64,000 nt of DNA from Brettanomyces bruxellensis (GCF_011074885.1 NC_054684.1:434001-498000); one strand, 5' to 3'; shown: positions 1 to 10,735, numbered from the stretch's first letter. Translations and numbers: made by a program. Notes: generated by a model not told the origin, from the letters alone.

Positions 1-683
1 TTACCCGTGAAATCTTCTCCTCCACATTGAGCCCACTCAGCACCACAAGTTCCAGTTGCAGATGCAGTGTTTGATGTCACTGTTGTACTGGCTAAGGTAG
101 CTTTTGCGGCTTTTGATGTTGTCTCAGTTTCGATTTTGGAAAGCTTAGTTGATCCCAAAGTAACTGCAGTGCCAGATTCAGCGTTCAAAGTAGAAGAAGG
201 TGTCCACCATTGCGTGGATTCGGGAGTCCACCACACAGTTGTACTTTGCTTCTGGGGGGCTGAAACAGCATCTGAGGCACCGGCAGTAGCAATGGATGTT
301 TCGGAAACTTCGGTATTTGTAGTAACCTTTTTGGTGGCTGTCTCCACAGCGACTGATTCCTCATTTGCAGAACGTGCAAAAGCTTGCGAAGTTGCAACCA
401 CTTCAACAGTTGCGGAAGTATCTGTTTCCTCATCCTCGGATAGGGTACTTTGGGCAACAACGGTATTTGATGTTTTTGTTTCAGTCTTAGTTTTATCAGT
501 TTTAGTTGAAGTTTCTCCGTTTATCTTTGGGAGTGCAGAAGATGAATCCGAATCATCATCTGGGTATTGATCCATACTTCCGTTAGAGTCGGCAGCAACA
601 GCCTGCGAAGAAACTATTGATACATTCAAAAAAAGAAGGCATAGAGCCAACAACTTTATTGATGTGGATTTCTGCGAAGTCAT
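1..683 (-). CDS. Secreted Ser/Thr-rich cell-surface protein with CBM1-like C-terminal domain (partial)
   Basis: The ATG is at 683 and the frame stays open for 227 codons to the window edge, so the gene is truncated at its 3' end. Residues about 3-30 form a signal peptide (hydrophobic core LLALCLLFLNVSIV followed by SSQA). A long Ser/Thr/Ala/Glu-rich region follows, expected to be O-glycosylated, containing two WWTP motifs about 10 residues apart. The last visible residues, CGAEWAQCGGEDFTG, match the start of the fungal family-1 carbohydrate-binding module (aromatic-x-Q-C-G-G-x(4)-G). Known CBM1 domains bind cellulose or chitin; binding by this protein is inferred. No catalytic domain is visible in the part present. 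The protein could be a CBM-tethered wall protein or the linker of a larger enzyme lying beyond the window. Confidence 0.75.
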   Translation of the reverse strand, partial: MTSQKSTSIKLLALCLLFLNVSIVSSQAVAADSNGSMDQYPDDDSDSSSALPKINGETSTKTDKTKTETKTSNTVVAQSTLSEDEETDTSATVEVVATSQAFARSANEESVAVETATKKVTTNTEVSETSIATAGASDAVSAPQKQSTTVWWTPESTQWWTPSSTLNAESGTAVTLGSTKLSKIETETTSKAAKATLASTTVTSNTASATGTCGAEWAQCGGEDFTG

Positions 684-2187
684 AATACTTGATTAATAAT
701 ATGCGAATATATATGCGATGTCAATGGGTACTATTGATCTGCTTTTGCAAGGAGAACTTTATAGAGAGTATTCACCGCGGGTCATATTTTTAACAATTTA
801 GTTGATAACGCTCCTCTTATATAGTTTTAAGCTCAACTAGATGCCTTCTGCCAAGCCCTGATTTGTTTGTTTCAAACATGAAAAAAAAGCAGGGGCTAAG
901 GTGGGGCGTAGTTAACAGTCCTTAATTAAAATGACCTTTCGGGAAAGATGCAAGCCAGCCATCGACGCAAAATATCAGTCATGGATTGTGTCACTGAGCC
1001 TTGATCCCCGAAAATATAATCAGATCAATGTTTTACTTCATGCCAAGATGGCTGGTTTATGTCCGGATCCGGCAAATTCTCGGCATTCGCTGAATAGTAT
1101 AATAGTATAATATATGTATGCAAGCAATTAAGTGACTCAATTTGTAGAAAAGTAAATATGATGAAAGTAGACTGAAGTCATTATACATCCGTACCCAAAA
1201 TGTATGTTTACATTTTGCCATTTTTCCCCGATTGAGCGAAATTCAATTAGATTTCTATTTTGGGCCAATGACAGTTGCAAAGGGGTGGTGGCTGGCCATG
1301 CCAAATTGCTCGAGAAAAAAAAAATATTTTTTCGAATCAAAACGCGACCCGCGTCTGGACTTTTTTTTTTTGGAGAAAAACGCATTATTAGGGAATGAAA
1401 GAGCCAAAGTTTTTCCAATAAATTGCAAAATCGCGGAGCAGGTTAAGGGGCCAAATATATTTAATCAAAGCCAATTTTGTTCTTCAAAACACGGTTACCG
1501 TGCCGTGCCTCCTTTGAAATGTTAACAATTATTCAAATCTGGATACACCAATACCATATTTGTGAATTAGACATCGATGCTTTGCTTTTGCATTGGAGAG
1601 ACTTAGTACTTCATGAATTCGTAAATAATTTTCTGCCCGTTACGAAACCCCTTACAACCACATTTCGTGAAACCGAGAAGACATCGTAGAATTGATAGAT
1701 TTTCATTCTGGCCTTGCGAGGACTATTTTAATTTAACGATACTCCAGGGCACCGAGGGAATTTGAAAAGCGGCTATTTTCGTAATTTGGAGGATACCCAC
1801 ACCATCGGATCACACAGTAGTGTTGTAAGAGAATAATAGTCAAATTAATTGAATAGGCCAGACACCAAATGCATAAAATTTCGAGCGTTTCAGCCAAATC
1901 GCGCTCTTTCTCGCCATTATTTGTATGTATGCTTCAGAATTCGGATCAGGAGTACCTATTTTTAGAATTTCGGTGCATTTCCTAAAATGAAAAAATTCCG
2001 GATGATAGGTTTCATCGGCACGCTTGGAATTCTGTCTATATAAGCACTTCAATTCCTTCGAAAAATGTTGTAGCTCGTACAGGAATTGAGTACAGAAACT
2101 CTTTTACTCCCTGCGTGGTTATTTCGACAAGAAGTTTACTCTGAATATAAACACTCTACTAATAATACATACTCATTCATAATAAAA
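684..2187. other. Intergenic region, divergent promoters
   Basis: This 1.5-kb stretch lies between two divergently transcribed surface-protein-like genes. It contains only short overlapping frames without family signatures, several starting at GTG or TTG. A-rich and T-rich runs near 1314-1375 are consistent with promoter DNA. I see no RNA gene here. Confidence 0.5.
2037..2044 (+). promoter_or_regulatory. TATA box of the small Ser/Ala-rich gene
   Basis: TATATAAG lies 144 bp upstream of the ATG at 2188, a usual yeast distance. A 5' leader without upstream in-frame ATG follows. A strong TATA element fits an inducible or highly expressed wall-type gene. Confidence 0.5.
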
Positions 2188-2514
2188 ATGGCTTCTTCAG
2201 GTTCTGCTTCTGCTTCCACTCTTTCCCTTGTTGGAACTGCCAACGTTGCTGGAAACTCCACTGCTACCTCTGGTGCTTCTTCTGCTTCTTCAGCTGCATC
2301 ATCATCTATTTCATCAGCTGCTAGCTCAAGTGAAGCTGCTTCATCTGATGCATCGTCTGCAGCTTCTTCTGCAGCTTCATCAGCAGCTTCCTCATCATCT
2401 TCCGCAGGTGCTGCAACTATTGCTCCAATCATGAACTTCTCTGGTTCGAATGCAAAGTTGACCACTCTTTTTGCAGGTATCGTCGCTGTTGGTACCGTCC
2501 TTGCATCTCTATGA
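2188..2514 (+). CDS. Small Ser/Ala-rich protein with hydrophobic C-terminal tail
   Basis: The first ATG of this frame is at 2188, in good context (AAAAATGGC), and gives 108 residues. The upstream in-frame codons contain no ATG. About 70 residues consist almost only of Ser and Ala in repeated SSAAS-like runs. They are followed by NFSGSNAKLTTLF and a hydrophobic end (AGIVAVGTVLASL) that looks like a GPI-attachment signal or a tail anchor. The N-terminus (MASSGSASASTLSLVG) is not a convincing signal peptide, which is odd for a GPI protein. I see no donor/acceptor pair that would add an upstream exon. It may be a cell-wall structural peptide or a tail-anchored protein. The low complexity means similarity searches will not be decisive. 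Confidence 0.6.
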   Translation: MASSGSASASTLSLVGTANVAGNSTATSGASSASSAASSSISSAASSSEAASSDASSAASSAASSAASSSSSAGAATIAPIMNFSGSNAKLTTLFAGIVAVGTVLASL

Positions 2515-2858
2515 GTAACTTGCTTTAGTACCATAGATGGAAGGTTTGTGAGAAGTGTCTGCTTCTAATTGTATTTTTTTATTGCAGGTTCTTTTTGATT
2601 CAAATCTATAGCATTATATAGCAAGAAAATACAGGCATATATTTGGGTTTATGAAAAATTTGGTGGTAGTACTTCGTGTTCTGCTTTGTGTATTGCTGTA
2701 CCGTTTAAGTGGTACTTTGTATACGTTTATGTACTCAGAAGGTGTGATACTAATTACTATCTACTTAATATCAAAACGAGAGTCTTACTCAACCGTACTC
2801 AGTTTTACTCAGTCTTACTCATCTCATTGAACAACAAAACACTAATCTATAAATATTC
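2515..2858. other. Convergent 3' intergenic region
   Basis: The region lies between the Ser/Ala-rich gene and the 3' end of MED12. Around 2787-2822 the hexamer TACTCA (or a close variant) recurs at short intervals; otherwise it is AT-rich 3' flanking DNA. No gene seen. Confidence 0.4.
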
Positions 2859-5800
2859 CTACTGCGGATTTCTCCTCTCAATAACACAATCAAACAACTG
2901 CAAGCCTAAGCTACTGTTGTTCATCGTATCATAAGGACTTGCATCCTCGATTAGGTCAAAGTTCTTGAAATAACACTTCGTAATTAATCCGGATTCCTTG
3001 TCCATCAAATAGTACTCATCATCTTTTGTACCGAGATAATCCTCCAGCTTAAAGTTCGAGGCTAACAACCTGAGCCTGAGACTGAAGTTCTGTGGTTCGA
3101 TAGTCAACATATCATTCCATGTTGAAGGTAGACCTTGATACCTTTTTGAGTCAAATGCACCTCTTCTTGGAGACAGCTCAGAATCGATTGTTGATCCTCC
3201 TGTACCCGGCGAATAATCAGGTGAACCAATACTTGTAAATATTCCAGGTGTTGAAACAGTACGTGCCAAAGGCGATCCCATTTGTCCAGACTGTTGTTGT
3301 TGTCCTGCCTGCTGCGTCATATACTGCTTTGTAACGTACTCAGAAACCAATGTCTTGATCGATATCAAGATATCATATAGTAAGTTCTTGAGCTTGAGAT
3401 TCTTATCCACAAGCTTTGTTCTGAAAAGCTTGAGCAAGTTCACTAACAAGATATCCTTCTGCAAGTTCGAGGACCGCCTCATCATTAGAGCAACCAAATA
3501 GCCCTTATGAACCAATATGATTTTTGAAATAAGCTCGATCGGGCTATTAAGGTTAGAGGAATATATGTCACCTTTGGATTCCAGTTTGTGACAGTACGAA
3601 ATCATTTTTTCCAAAGATGCATTCAATGAAAACACTAACTCATCTGACATCTGAATTTCTCCAACCTTGTACTGCTCTAATCTTGAGCAACAAGAAATGA
3701 CTCTTGCCAAAATTTTACTGGCATCCTTACCGTTTCCCACCAAGAGTTGTGGGAAGCTTCTACCGCCCAAATATAAATCCTCTGCTGAAGATAAGATCAT
3801 AAATTTAACGTTGCTGTTCAAATATTCGAACAACTCTCCAATTAAATAGTCGTCTGGTGCCTTATCTAAGTTAACGAAAGCAGTTAGCGTTTGCTTTAAT
3901 ATACCCATCACTTCGTTGTTTAAGCTATTATTACCTTTTGCATGATTCAATCTTCCTTCCACCATACATTTGAAAAGCCATTGGCATATATGAAGATTGT
4001 AGTAGTTCACTCTCCTCATGATTTGCTGAAGATTGAACTCGCTTGCTTTAGTACCTTCATCACTATATTTTAATGCTAAGATGTTTTCATAAAAAAGTTT
4101 CCACACTGCTTCAGAGTTTGAGAACCCAGACTCGGAATAAAGTAACTCAATGAAGGTACTGAAATGGGTCGTACACAAAGACCAAACATAATTAACGATA
4201 TCGGTGTTGCCAGTCAAATTTCCACTGGCCGAAAACTCATCATGGGTTCCACTATTTTCAAGTTGAGGATTGACAGATACACTCGTTAGGTCGTGCATTG
4301 AAGTAATAACATCAGCAGGAACGACAACTCCGTCAACTTCACCAATATCAACATCTTGGTTGGGTGTTCTACCTTTCTCCATAGATGCAGACGATTTGTA
4401 GTCAATGAATTGAAACATTATTTGGTAATACCTGTCCGGAAATGCCTCACGATATCGAGCACGTTCAATCTTCAAAAGTAGATGCTCATGCTCTTTAAGA
4501 TGGTCACTTTGTATGAACAAAATGTCATACAACATTGAATGAAAATCCTCGTTGCTTGCACCATCAGAAGGGGTGGAAAACAACTTGATTGCCTGTGATA
4601 TTGTTAACAAATTATCAATGACTAATTTTAATATGAGCTTCAAGTCGGTATCATGGTCCAATGTTATTGTGGGCTGAATCGTCTTTTTAATGTACATCAC
4701 CAGCAAGTTATCAAAATCTTCCTGCTTCCAAATCCGTAAACTTTGAAGAAGCTCCAACACAGGAATCTTAAAATGCGAATTAAATTCTTTCATCACATTA
4801 AAATAGCTTGTGATAATTTGGGTAAAACTATGCGAAAACTCTGCACTTTTTGATAGCCGTTCCACAGAGCTTATACCCAACTCATTGAGCTCTTCCTGGC
4901 TAACATTGCAACTAAACACCTCATCCAATGGTTTAATCTCAAGACCCTCCAGCTTAATCCGTGATAATTGCAACGACCGTGCAAGATTAAAAGATTTCCT
5001 GTCTTCATTCATCCATTTATTGAGACAGGAAAGAACGTAGCTCCAAACAGTAGTCGACTCGTTAAGCAAATAACTATCCAAAAGCCTTTGGTTGTATATA
5101 GTAGTCTTTAACAGCACAGCCATGGTTTCATCATCATGAATTATTACCCGTTCTTTGTCCAGCATTTTAAACAGCATATAAACAAACCTCGGATACCGAT
5201 AGAAGTGGCACTTGAATAAATTGTACAAAATGGTAAAACTGGTAACGTTTAAATTGATATTTTCCGATGAATCGTTGAATACATTTTGCAATTCCAACAA
5301 CAAATGAGATCCAAGCTGGAGTTTCAAACCAATCGACATAAATTGATCATGATCGTTTTGCCAGCCGCAATACTCAACAAGCGAATAATAACTTTCGTAA
5401 GACACAACAGACTTCGAATCAAATGAACCACTGCAAGAACCCTGTTTGGAAACCTTTTCAAGAAAACTCTTTAGCCAATTTTCTGCATAATTCTTCGATT
5501 TAGCTTCCATTTCACTTGGAATAGTAATATTTGTTCTTTCTGATAGACGTATAATCAAGTTATTTGAATTATCATCGCTTAGAAAAGATAAAGAATAAAG
5601 AATCATAAGATGGGCACGGCATGAATGCAACGAAGATGACAGATAAATGATTCCAGATGCTATGAGCTTCCTCAAATATGTAGTCATTGAGAACAGCCCC
5701 AGTTGGAAAAACCTGCTTATAAGCACAAGGAAGCTAGTCATGCTGTAAGCCATGACTTGTGACTGTGGCTTTTTATCAGCTGTAGATGCTAGATCTGCTT

Positions 5801-7538
5801 GTAGTCCAAAGACATCAGCAGTTTTATACACGAATCCAGTAAGTTCCCTAATGACATCTTTTCTGATGTGTTCGAATTTCCAACGTTTCAAGGTAGACAC
5901 AGCAAACAGTTTAGTTTGTAAAATAGAGCACACCAAACATATTCTCTGAAAGCTTAACGATGAATCGCAATCTTTTGTTATGGCCCAATACAATGCGGTA
6001 TCTAACGCCTGCTTCCAGCCAAGACTAGATTCTGAAAATATGAATTTGGAAAGATTTCGAAGCGAGTTAATATCGTGTAAGGATGAGTCTGCTGCCACAG
6101 GCTTTTCAGGTGTGAAAGTATCTGTTTTCGTTGTAGCAGTATCATCAAAGTGACAAGGGCAGTAGTTATCCAGTTTGTAGATGAGTCTCGAAGTAGCATT
6201 GTAGCAGCGAATTTCAGAGATCCCCGATGAACTATTGGGAGATCCATTATCAAACTCATCCATCATAAGAGACTCGTTTCTGTATGTAATGAGGTTAAAT
6301 TGCTCCTTCACCACACCCATGTCCTGCGTGAGAACTTTTCTCAAATATGGCTTTAAGTACGACCAATTTGAAGGAATAATAAAGTTTCCGGAGTTGTAAT
6401 AGAACAGGAAGCGAACCAAGTACTTGAACCTATCGGAAAGATGTGATATGTATTCATTTTCATCCTCGTACCCGGTTTCATATATTTTAGCAACAACAAG
6501 TAGCATGTTTTCAACCAATTCCTTCGACAGGTAATCTATCTTCAAAATTCGAAATAGATATAAGCGTATGGCATGGTAATGAATAGAAACAAGCCACAAA
6601 TTTGAGGTAAAATCATCTTTAACCTTGACCAGCTTGCCTAGAAATTGAACAACCCATGATAGGAAAACTTCCCTGTTCAACAAATTTTGAAAGTACAACT
6701 CATTAACTAACTTCGTACCATAATCCATGGACAACTTCCACTTCTCCTTATTCTGGCCGTCAGAGCAGCTCTTGTATATATGCTCCAAGAACATACAAAC
6801 TTGTTCGGTCCATTCAACAGTCCATTGACCAACCAATAGGGAAACAGAACCAGAATTTGAAACTCTTCTCTTGAGTTGTCGTTGTTCATTGCTGGAAATG
6901 CATTTGATGAGCCAGATAGCTCTGGAAATTGGGATGTTATGTTTCAAGCATTGTAGCAAGAGCATTTTGTTTCGAAGCCCATGGGGGACAGCTTTTGACA
7001 ATTTCTTTAATGGTATAGAGCCATCAGCCAACTTCCGCATCCACATTTCCCTTTTATGCTCTGTTAAAGTAACTCTTGGCGGAGGTCGGTATGTCGATTT
7101 TCCTCGTATCCTGTTCATTTTATGTCTTTCGATCAATGCTTTCATCATTACGTCACCCATCAAGTTGAGCTTTCTTTTGGTCACATTACCTTTGTCTTTC
7201 GAAGTCCCGGTACCATTTTTAAGACCATCAGAACCATTTGCACTATGAAGAAGCTGGCTCACTATCTGTCGTCCTGAATGACATTCGTTTGAAACAACAG
7301 ACGGCTGATAATAACCTTTTTGAAGATGCTTACACATCCGCTTGTCATCCATGGAAGTGTGTTTCCATATGTGAAAATCTGGAAATTCGGCCTTTACCTT
7401 CGGAGCTGTTTCCCTCTGAACTTTGATCGCTTGGAATGTATTGTCATAGTCCCGGGCTGTAATATTAAGTGGGTACACATCTTTTGGATAGGGCATCTCT
7501 CCTGATGAAACAGACTTTGATGCCACGTCTTGTGACAT
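2859..7538 (-). CDS. SRB8: Mediator kinase-module subunit Med12/Srb8
   Basis: This is a 1559-residue protein, within the size range of fungal Med12/Srb8. The N-terminus has the conserved YPLNITARDYDNTFQ block (about residues 22-36). It is followed by the Med12 core at about 150-225, including PPRVTLTEHKREMWMRKL, a basic Leu-rich stretch and NIPISRAIWLIK. The rest is long alpha-helical sequence with a short Q-rich segment (TQQAGQQQQSGQ) near the C-terminus. Med12 sits in the CDK8 kinase module with Med13, Cdk8/Srb10 and cyclin C/Srb11, activates the kinase and tunes RNA polymerase II transcription in the nucleus. The identification rests on the N-terminal blocks and length. The frame is intact from ATG at 7538. 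Confidence 0.9.
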   Translation of the reverse strand: MSQDVASKSVSSGEMPYPKDVYPLNITARDYDNTFQAIKVQRETAPKVKAEFPDFHIWKHTSMDDKRMCKHLQKGYYQPSVVSNECHSGRQIVSQLLHSANGSDGLKNGTGTSKDKGNVTKRKLNLMGDVMMKALIERHKMNRIRGKSTYRPPPRVTLTEHKREMWMRKLADGSIPLKKLSKAVPHGLRNKMLLLQCLKHNIPISRAIWLIKCISSNEQRQLKRRVSNSGSVSLLVGQWTVEWTEQVCMFLEHIYKSCSDGQNKEKWKLSMDYGTKLVNELYFQNLLNREVFLSWVVQFLGKLVKVKDDFTSNLWLVSIHYHAIRLYLFRILKIDYLSKELVENMLLVVAKIYETGYEDENEYISHLSDRFKYLVRFLFYYNSGNFIIPSNWSYLKPYLRKVLTQDMGVVKEQFNLITYRNESLMMDEFDNGSPNSSSGISEIRCYNATSRLIYKLDNYCPCHFDDTATTKTDTFTPEKPVAADSSLHDINSLRNLSKFIFSESSLGWKQALDTALYWAITKDCDSSLSFQRICLVCSILQTKLFAVSTLKRWKFEHIRKDVIRELTGFVYKTADVFGLQADLASTADKKPQSQVMAYSMTSFLVLISRFFQLGLFSMTTYLRKLIASGIIYLSSSLHSCRAHLMILYSLSFLSDDNSNNLIIRLSERTNITIPSEMEAKSKNYAENWLKSFLEKVSKQGSCSGSFDSKSVVSYESYYSLVEYCGWQNDHDQFMSIGLKLQLGSHLLLELQNVFNDSSENINLNVTSFTILYNLFKCHFYRYPRFVYMLFKMLDKERVIIHDDETMAVLLKTTIYNQRLLDSYLLNESTTVWSYVLSCLNKWMNEDRKSFNLARSLQLSRIKLEGLEIKPLDEVFSCNVSQEELNELGISSVERLSKSAEFSHSFTQIITSYFNVMKEFNSHFKIPVLELLQSLRIWKQEDFDNLLVMYIKKTIQPTITLDHDTDLKLILKLVIDNLLTISQAIKLFSTPSDGASNEDFHSMLYDILFIQSDHLKEHEHLLLKIERARYREAFPDRYYQIMFQFIDYKSSASMEKGRTPNQDVDIGEVDGVVVPADVITSMHDLTSVSVNPQLENSGTHDEFSASGNLTGNTDIVNYVWSLCTTHFSTFIELLYSESGFSNSEAVWKLFYENILALKYSDEGTKASEFNLQQIMRRVNYYNLHICQWLFKCMVEGRLNHAKGNNSLNNEVMGILKQTLTAFVNLDKAPDDYLIGELFEYLNSNVKFMILSSAEDLYLGGRSFPQLLVGNGKDASKILARVISCCSRLEQYKVGEIQMSDELVFSLNASLEKMISYCHKLESKGDIYSSNLNSPIELISKIILVHKGYLVALMMRRSSNLQKDILLVNLLKLFRTKLVDKNLKLKNLLYDILISIKTLVSEYVTKQYMTQQAGQQQQSGQMGSPLARTVSTPGIFTSIGSPDYSPGTGGSTIDSELSPRRGAFDSKRYQGLPSTWNDMLTIEPQNFSLRLRLLASNFKLEDYLGTKDDEYYLMDKESGLITKCYFKNFDLIEDASPYDTMNNSSLGLQLFDCVIERRNPQ

Positions 7539-8668
7539 TGATAGAGTTTATGCTTGTGAACAACTGTCTTAGTACGAGAAAATGAAGAAAATTTGCAACG
7601 CTATACTTTCAAGACTTGTTGAAAAATTGAAATTGTAGATGGCAGATCAATCTTTGGAGAGCCTTGGTCTTTTCCCCTATCTATTCCTCGCCTAATGTGT
7701 ACTATATATAGTGTGAATCAGTAAAGAAAAAGCTATAGTGATAATGAGTCTGCTGGTAGTGGTTAATCTGTGCTGAATCTTGTCTTCAAATCTGTCGTCT
7801 ATAATGCAATCGAACGGAATTAAAGCTAGAATCAGAAAAATTCACTGTGGATCCACGGAAATGCGTGGAATAATGTGAATTAGAGAGGGGAAGCGGGTTT
7901 GGCAATTAATTCACCAGATATCGCTGAATAGAAAAAAAAATATATATTATTGTATTATAGCCACCGCGGAACCGGTAATCCACATTATCATCTCCAAAAA
8001 TAATATAATGGGATGATAATAGATGTGAATAATCATTTGGCGCTTTATGGCCTGGACTGTCTGTCTCTCAACTACTTAGTCCAATGTAAGTGATCCCATC
8101 TCTCACATACGCAGTTGTAATTATTTTGAGTACCAAAATAAGGAGGAATCTGTAGTGATTTATAAGGCATGCGAGTCAAAATACACCTAAATTGTATCGC
8201 ATGAAATTTTCTGAATCATAGTAGACTGAAGTACGAGGTCTCACTTCTCAATGGAGCGGTTTGCTGATGTAGATTAGATCCATATTGAAATCTAATGATC
8301 ATTTGGCTTACGGTTACACACAAACATTTGTCAGGTTACTGGGATAACTAATATAACCAGTGAAACTAATTTATGTGTATTTGGTTCTATTTGTGAATGA
8401 TTAAGAGCAGGAAATCCGAGACGGACTGATCCAGCAGAATTATGTGAGCGAACTCCTTCGGCAAAAGATACCAACAAAAAAAAATAAAAAGAAATACAAA
8501 TAATTGTAAAAAGGAATGCTAGATAAACATATCGGTGTATGGATGAGAATGTTTTGCATATTGATCATATCTTATGCCGCACAGAAACGAATCCGCCATA
8601 GGCTAGAATAAGAAGAGATATTTAAACAGTATACATATTTTTGTACGTAAGTGCAAGGGATTTTGAGG
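7539..8668. other. Intergenic region, divergent promoters of SRB8 and HSV2
   Basis: This 1.1-kb AT-rich region contains A/T runs (7931-7950, 8475-8495) and no recognisable gene or RNA. The HSV2 frame extends upstream only to a GTG at 8651, so nothing coding is lost here. Confidence 0.4.
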
Positions 8669-9868
8669 ATGAATGCCCAGCACCCCCTAAAAGTACCATC
8701 TAAAATGAGTCAGCCAAAGCTGCTCAATGCATCGTTTAACCAGGATCAATCATGCTTTGCGGTTTGCAACGAAAATGGATTTCAAGTGTACAGCACAGAA
8801 CCAATGGAGCTTCGAATGCGTCGAAAGTTTCAGTCCAAAAGTGGAAATAATGGTATTGGAATAGTATCAATGCTATACCGAACAAACTATGTGGCATTAG
8901 TCGGGGGAGGAAAACGACCTCGTTTCCCTGTTAACAAGCTTTGTATATGGGATGATCTTAAGATGAAGCCATCTATATTTTTGGAGTTTATGAACCCAAT
9001 TCTCAATGTACTCCTCTCACGTGTCCGTATTGTTGTTATCACAAAGAATCAAGTGGCAGTTTATGCCTTTAGAAGTCAGCCTAATTTAATAAGCATGTTT
9101 GAAACATACACAAATGACTCTGGTGCCTGCGATCTTTCTATAAATGAATCCGGCAGTATTTTGGCATTTCCAGGAAGATCTGAGGGTCAAATTCAGCTAG
9201 CGGACATATCACCGGAAAATCAAAACAAGAATTTGGTGTCAATTATAAAAGCTCATAAGGCAGGAATCCGAAGCCTATGCATTTCGAACTCTGGGAAATT
9301 GGTTGCCAGTGCAAGCGTTACGGGAACCATCATACGGATTCACGATACGTCGAATTGTGCACTTCTATACGAATTTAGACGGGGAATAGATAAAGCACTT
9401 GTTACATCCATGAGATTTTCACCCGATGATGCCAGACTAGCGGTTCTTAGTGACAAGAATACATTGCATGTTTACAATTTAAGGGATGTGAATACAGGTG
9501 TGGCTGAGAAACAAGGACCTACATTTTCGGCTAACAAATTTGTTACAGATGGTAGAAAAAGGATGGATGGTGAAAGCAATAAGATGCATTTTCTCAAGGG
9601 TATCCCTCTTCTGCCAAAATACTTTCGGTCGACTTGGTCTTTTGCTTCAAAGAATGTCGGCAATCGGGCAGATGAATATAAAGATACAGGTGTGATTGGC
9701 TGGTCCGATAGTGACACGATAATTTTACTTTGGAAATTTAAGGGAACTTGGGAGAAGTATACAATTGTGGATGATTTTTCCAAGGTCGATCCTTCTTCCG
9801 GCGATCTTGAGGGGAAACAGAAATGCACTATATTGAAAGTGGCCTGGAGAAATATAACCAACGTTTAG
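8669..9868 (+). CDS. HSV2: PROPPIN beta-propeller protein Hsv2 (phosphoinositide-binding)
   Basis: The first ATG is at 8669 (399 residues); ATG 8705 (MSQPKLLNASF) is an alternative start. The sequence follows the Hsv2/WIPI3 pattern from the N-terminus: LLNASFNQDQSCFAV, ENGFQVYSTEP, MLYRTNYVALVGGGKRPRFP and NKLCIWDD. The lipid-binding FRRG motif (EFRRGIDKA) is at about residue 236, and the late blade SFSP-type repeats are present. PROPPINs bind PI3P and PI(3,5)P2 through two sites flanking the FRRG loop. Hsv2 acts at endosomes and vacuoles and in micronucleophagy. The VALVGGGKRPR and NKLxIWDD segments favour Hsv2 over Atg18 or Atg21. The gene is intact. Confidence 0.88.
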   Translation: MNAQHPLKVPSKMSQPKLLNASFNQDQSCFAVCNENGFQVYSTEPMELRMRRKFQSKSGNNGIGIVSMLYRTNYVALVGGGKRPRFPVNKLCIWDDLKMKPSIFLEFMNPILNVLLSRVRIVVITKNQVAVYAFRSQPNLISMFETYTNDSGACDLSINESGSILAFPGRSEGQIQLADISPENQNKNLVSIIKAHKAGIRSLCISNSGKLVASASVTGTIIRIHDTSNCALLYEFRRGIDKALVTSMRFSPDDARLAVLSDKNTLHVYNLRDVNTGVAEKQGPTFSANKFVTDGRKRMDGESNKMHFLKGIPLLPKYFRSTWSFASKNVGNRADEYKDTGVIGWSDSDTIILLWKFKGTWEKYTIVDDFSKVDPSSGDLEGKQKCTILKVAWRNITNV

Positions 9869-10065
9869 ATGGAAATCTCATTAAGGAGAATTTATTAGTG
9901 ACTGGCACAACAATACGGTAAGTTTGCAGCACGTAAAGCCACATTTCCTGTATGTAACATTACAGCATAAAACGATTAGCGATGATAATAGCATATAAGT
10001 ACGAATATATTATAGTAGTTTGTGCTCTATCATGTTTGTAAATAAAATGCACTTGAATCTTACGG

Positions 10066-10503
10066 TTAAATCTTTGCCTGAACCAGCGGATCAAAGTGAA
10101 CCTGAACGTCTAGTGATACCAATACACCACTTTTCCATCGCAACACATTACATTTTCCTATATATGGACCAAACCCGTTTCTCCGTAACATATCGATTAC
10201 TAGACCAGCAGACTCGTACTTAAATACATGTACCACTATCCAGTCAAGCATACTCCCGGGATTGGAAGATAAGAATTTGTTTAAATTTCTGACCACGCTT
10301 TCAGATTGCTTAATTAGCATTGTTTCCGGTTCAGTGAAGTAGGCATAGCCAATTGAAATATCAGGAATAATTCCAGCCCAAATCGTGTATCCATTTTGGT
10401 CTTTAACATCGAACATAATTAGTCTGCCCAAAGCATTCGAATTAACAAATGTTGGTGCCTGAGTGTTATCAGTGACCAGCGAAAAAAAGTTAGCATTATA
10501 CAT
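10066..10503 (-). CDS. Conserved-looking small protein of unknown function
   Basis: An ATG at 10503 opens 145 codons. I do not recognise the family. The protein is not low-complexity: it alternates hydrophobic strands (GRLIMFDV, YTIWAGIIPDISIGYAYF) with an amphipathic helix (KQSESVVRNLNKFL) and a C-terminal strand pattern (WIVVHVFKYES, NVLRWKSGVLVSLDV), so it reads as a folded alpha/beta domain. It has no signal peptide or membrane span. It lies convergent to HSV2 and in the same direction as the PET54-like gene, about 230 bp away. A proteasome-assembly-chaperone-like fold is conceivable from the strand pattern, but I cannot support it. Confidence 0.55.
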   Translation of the reverse strand: MYNANFFSLVTDNTQAPTFVNSNALGRLIMFDVKDQNGYTIWAGIIPDISIGYAYFTEPETMLIKQSESVVRNLNKFLSSNPGSMLDWIVVHVFKYESAGLVIDMLRRNGFGPYIGKCNVLRWKSGVLVSLDVQVHFDPLVQAKI

Positions 10504-10735
10504 TTGTAATTTTGAACCTCTCCTTTTTCATTTTTTTTTTTCTTGCGATCTCCAAATCAGCCACATTCCCTCATCTCTGACGTAGTGCATTCTGTCACAA
10601 ATCCAATTACAATAACGCATTTGCTCATCATGATGCATCCAATATCAATATGAAAAAATATACACCTCAGTTGGTACTATTCCAATATAAAATGTGAATA
10701 GAGCATTGTTTCTAGAGCGTATGGCATGATACGTA

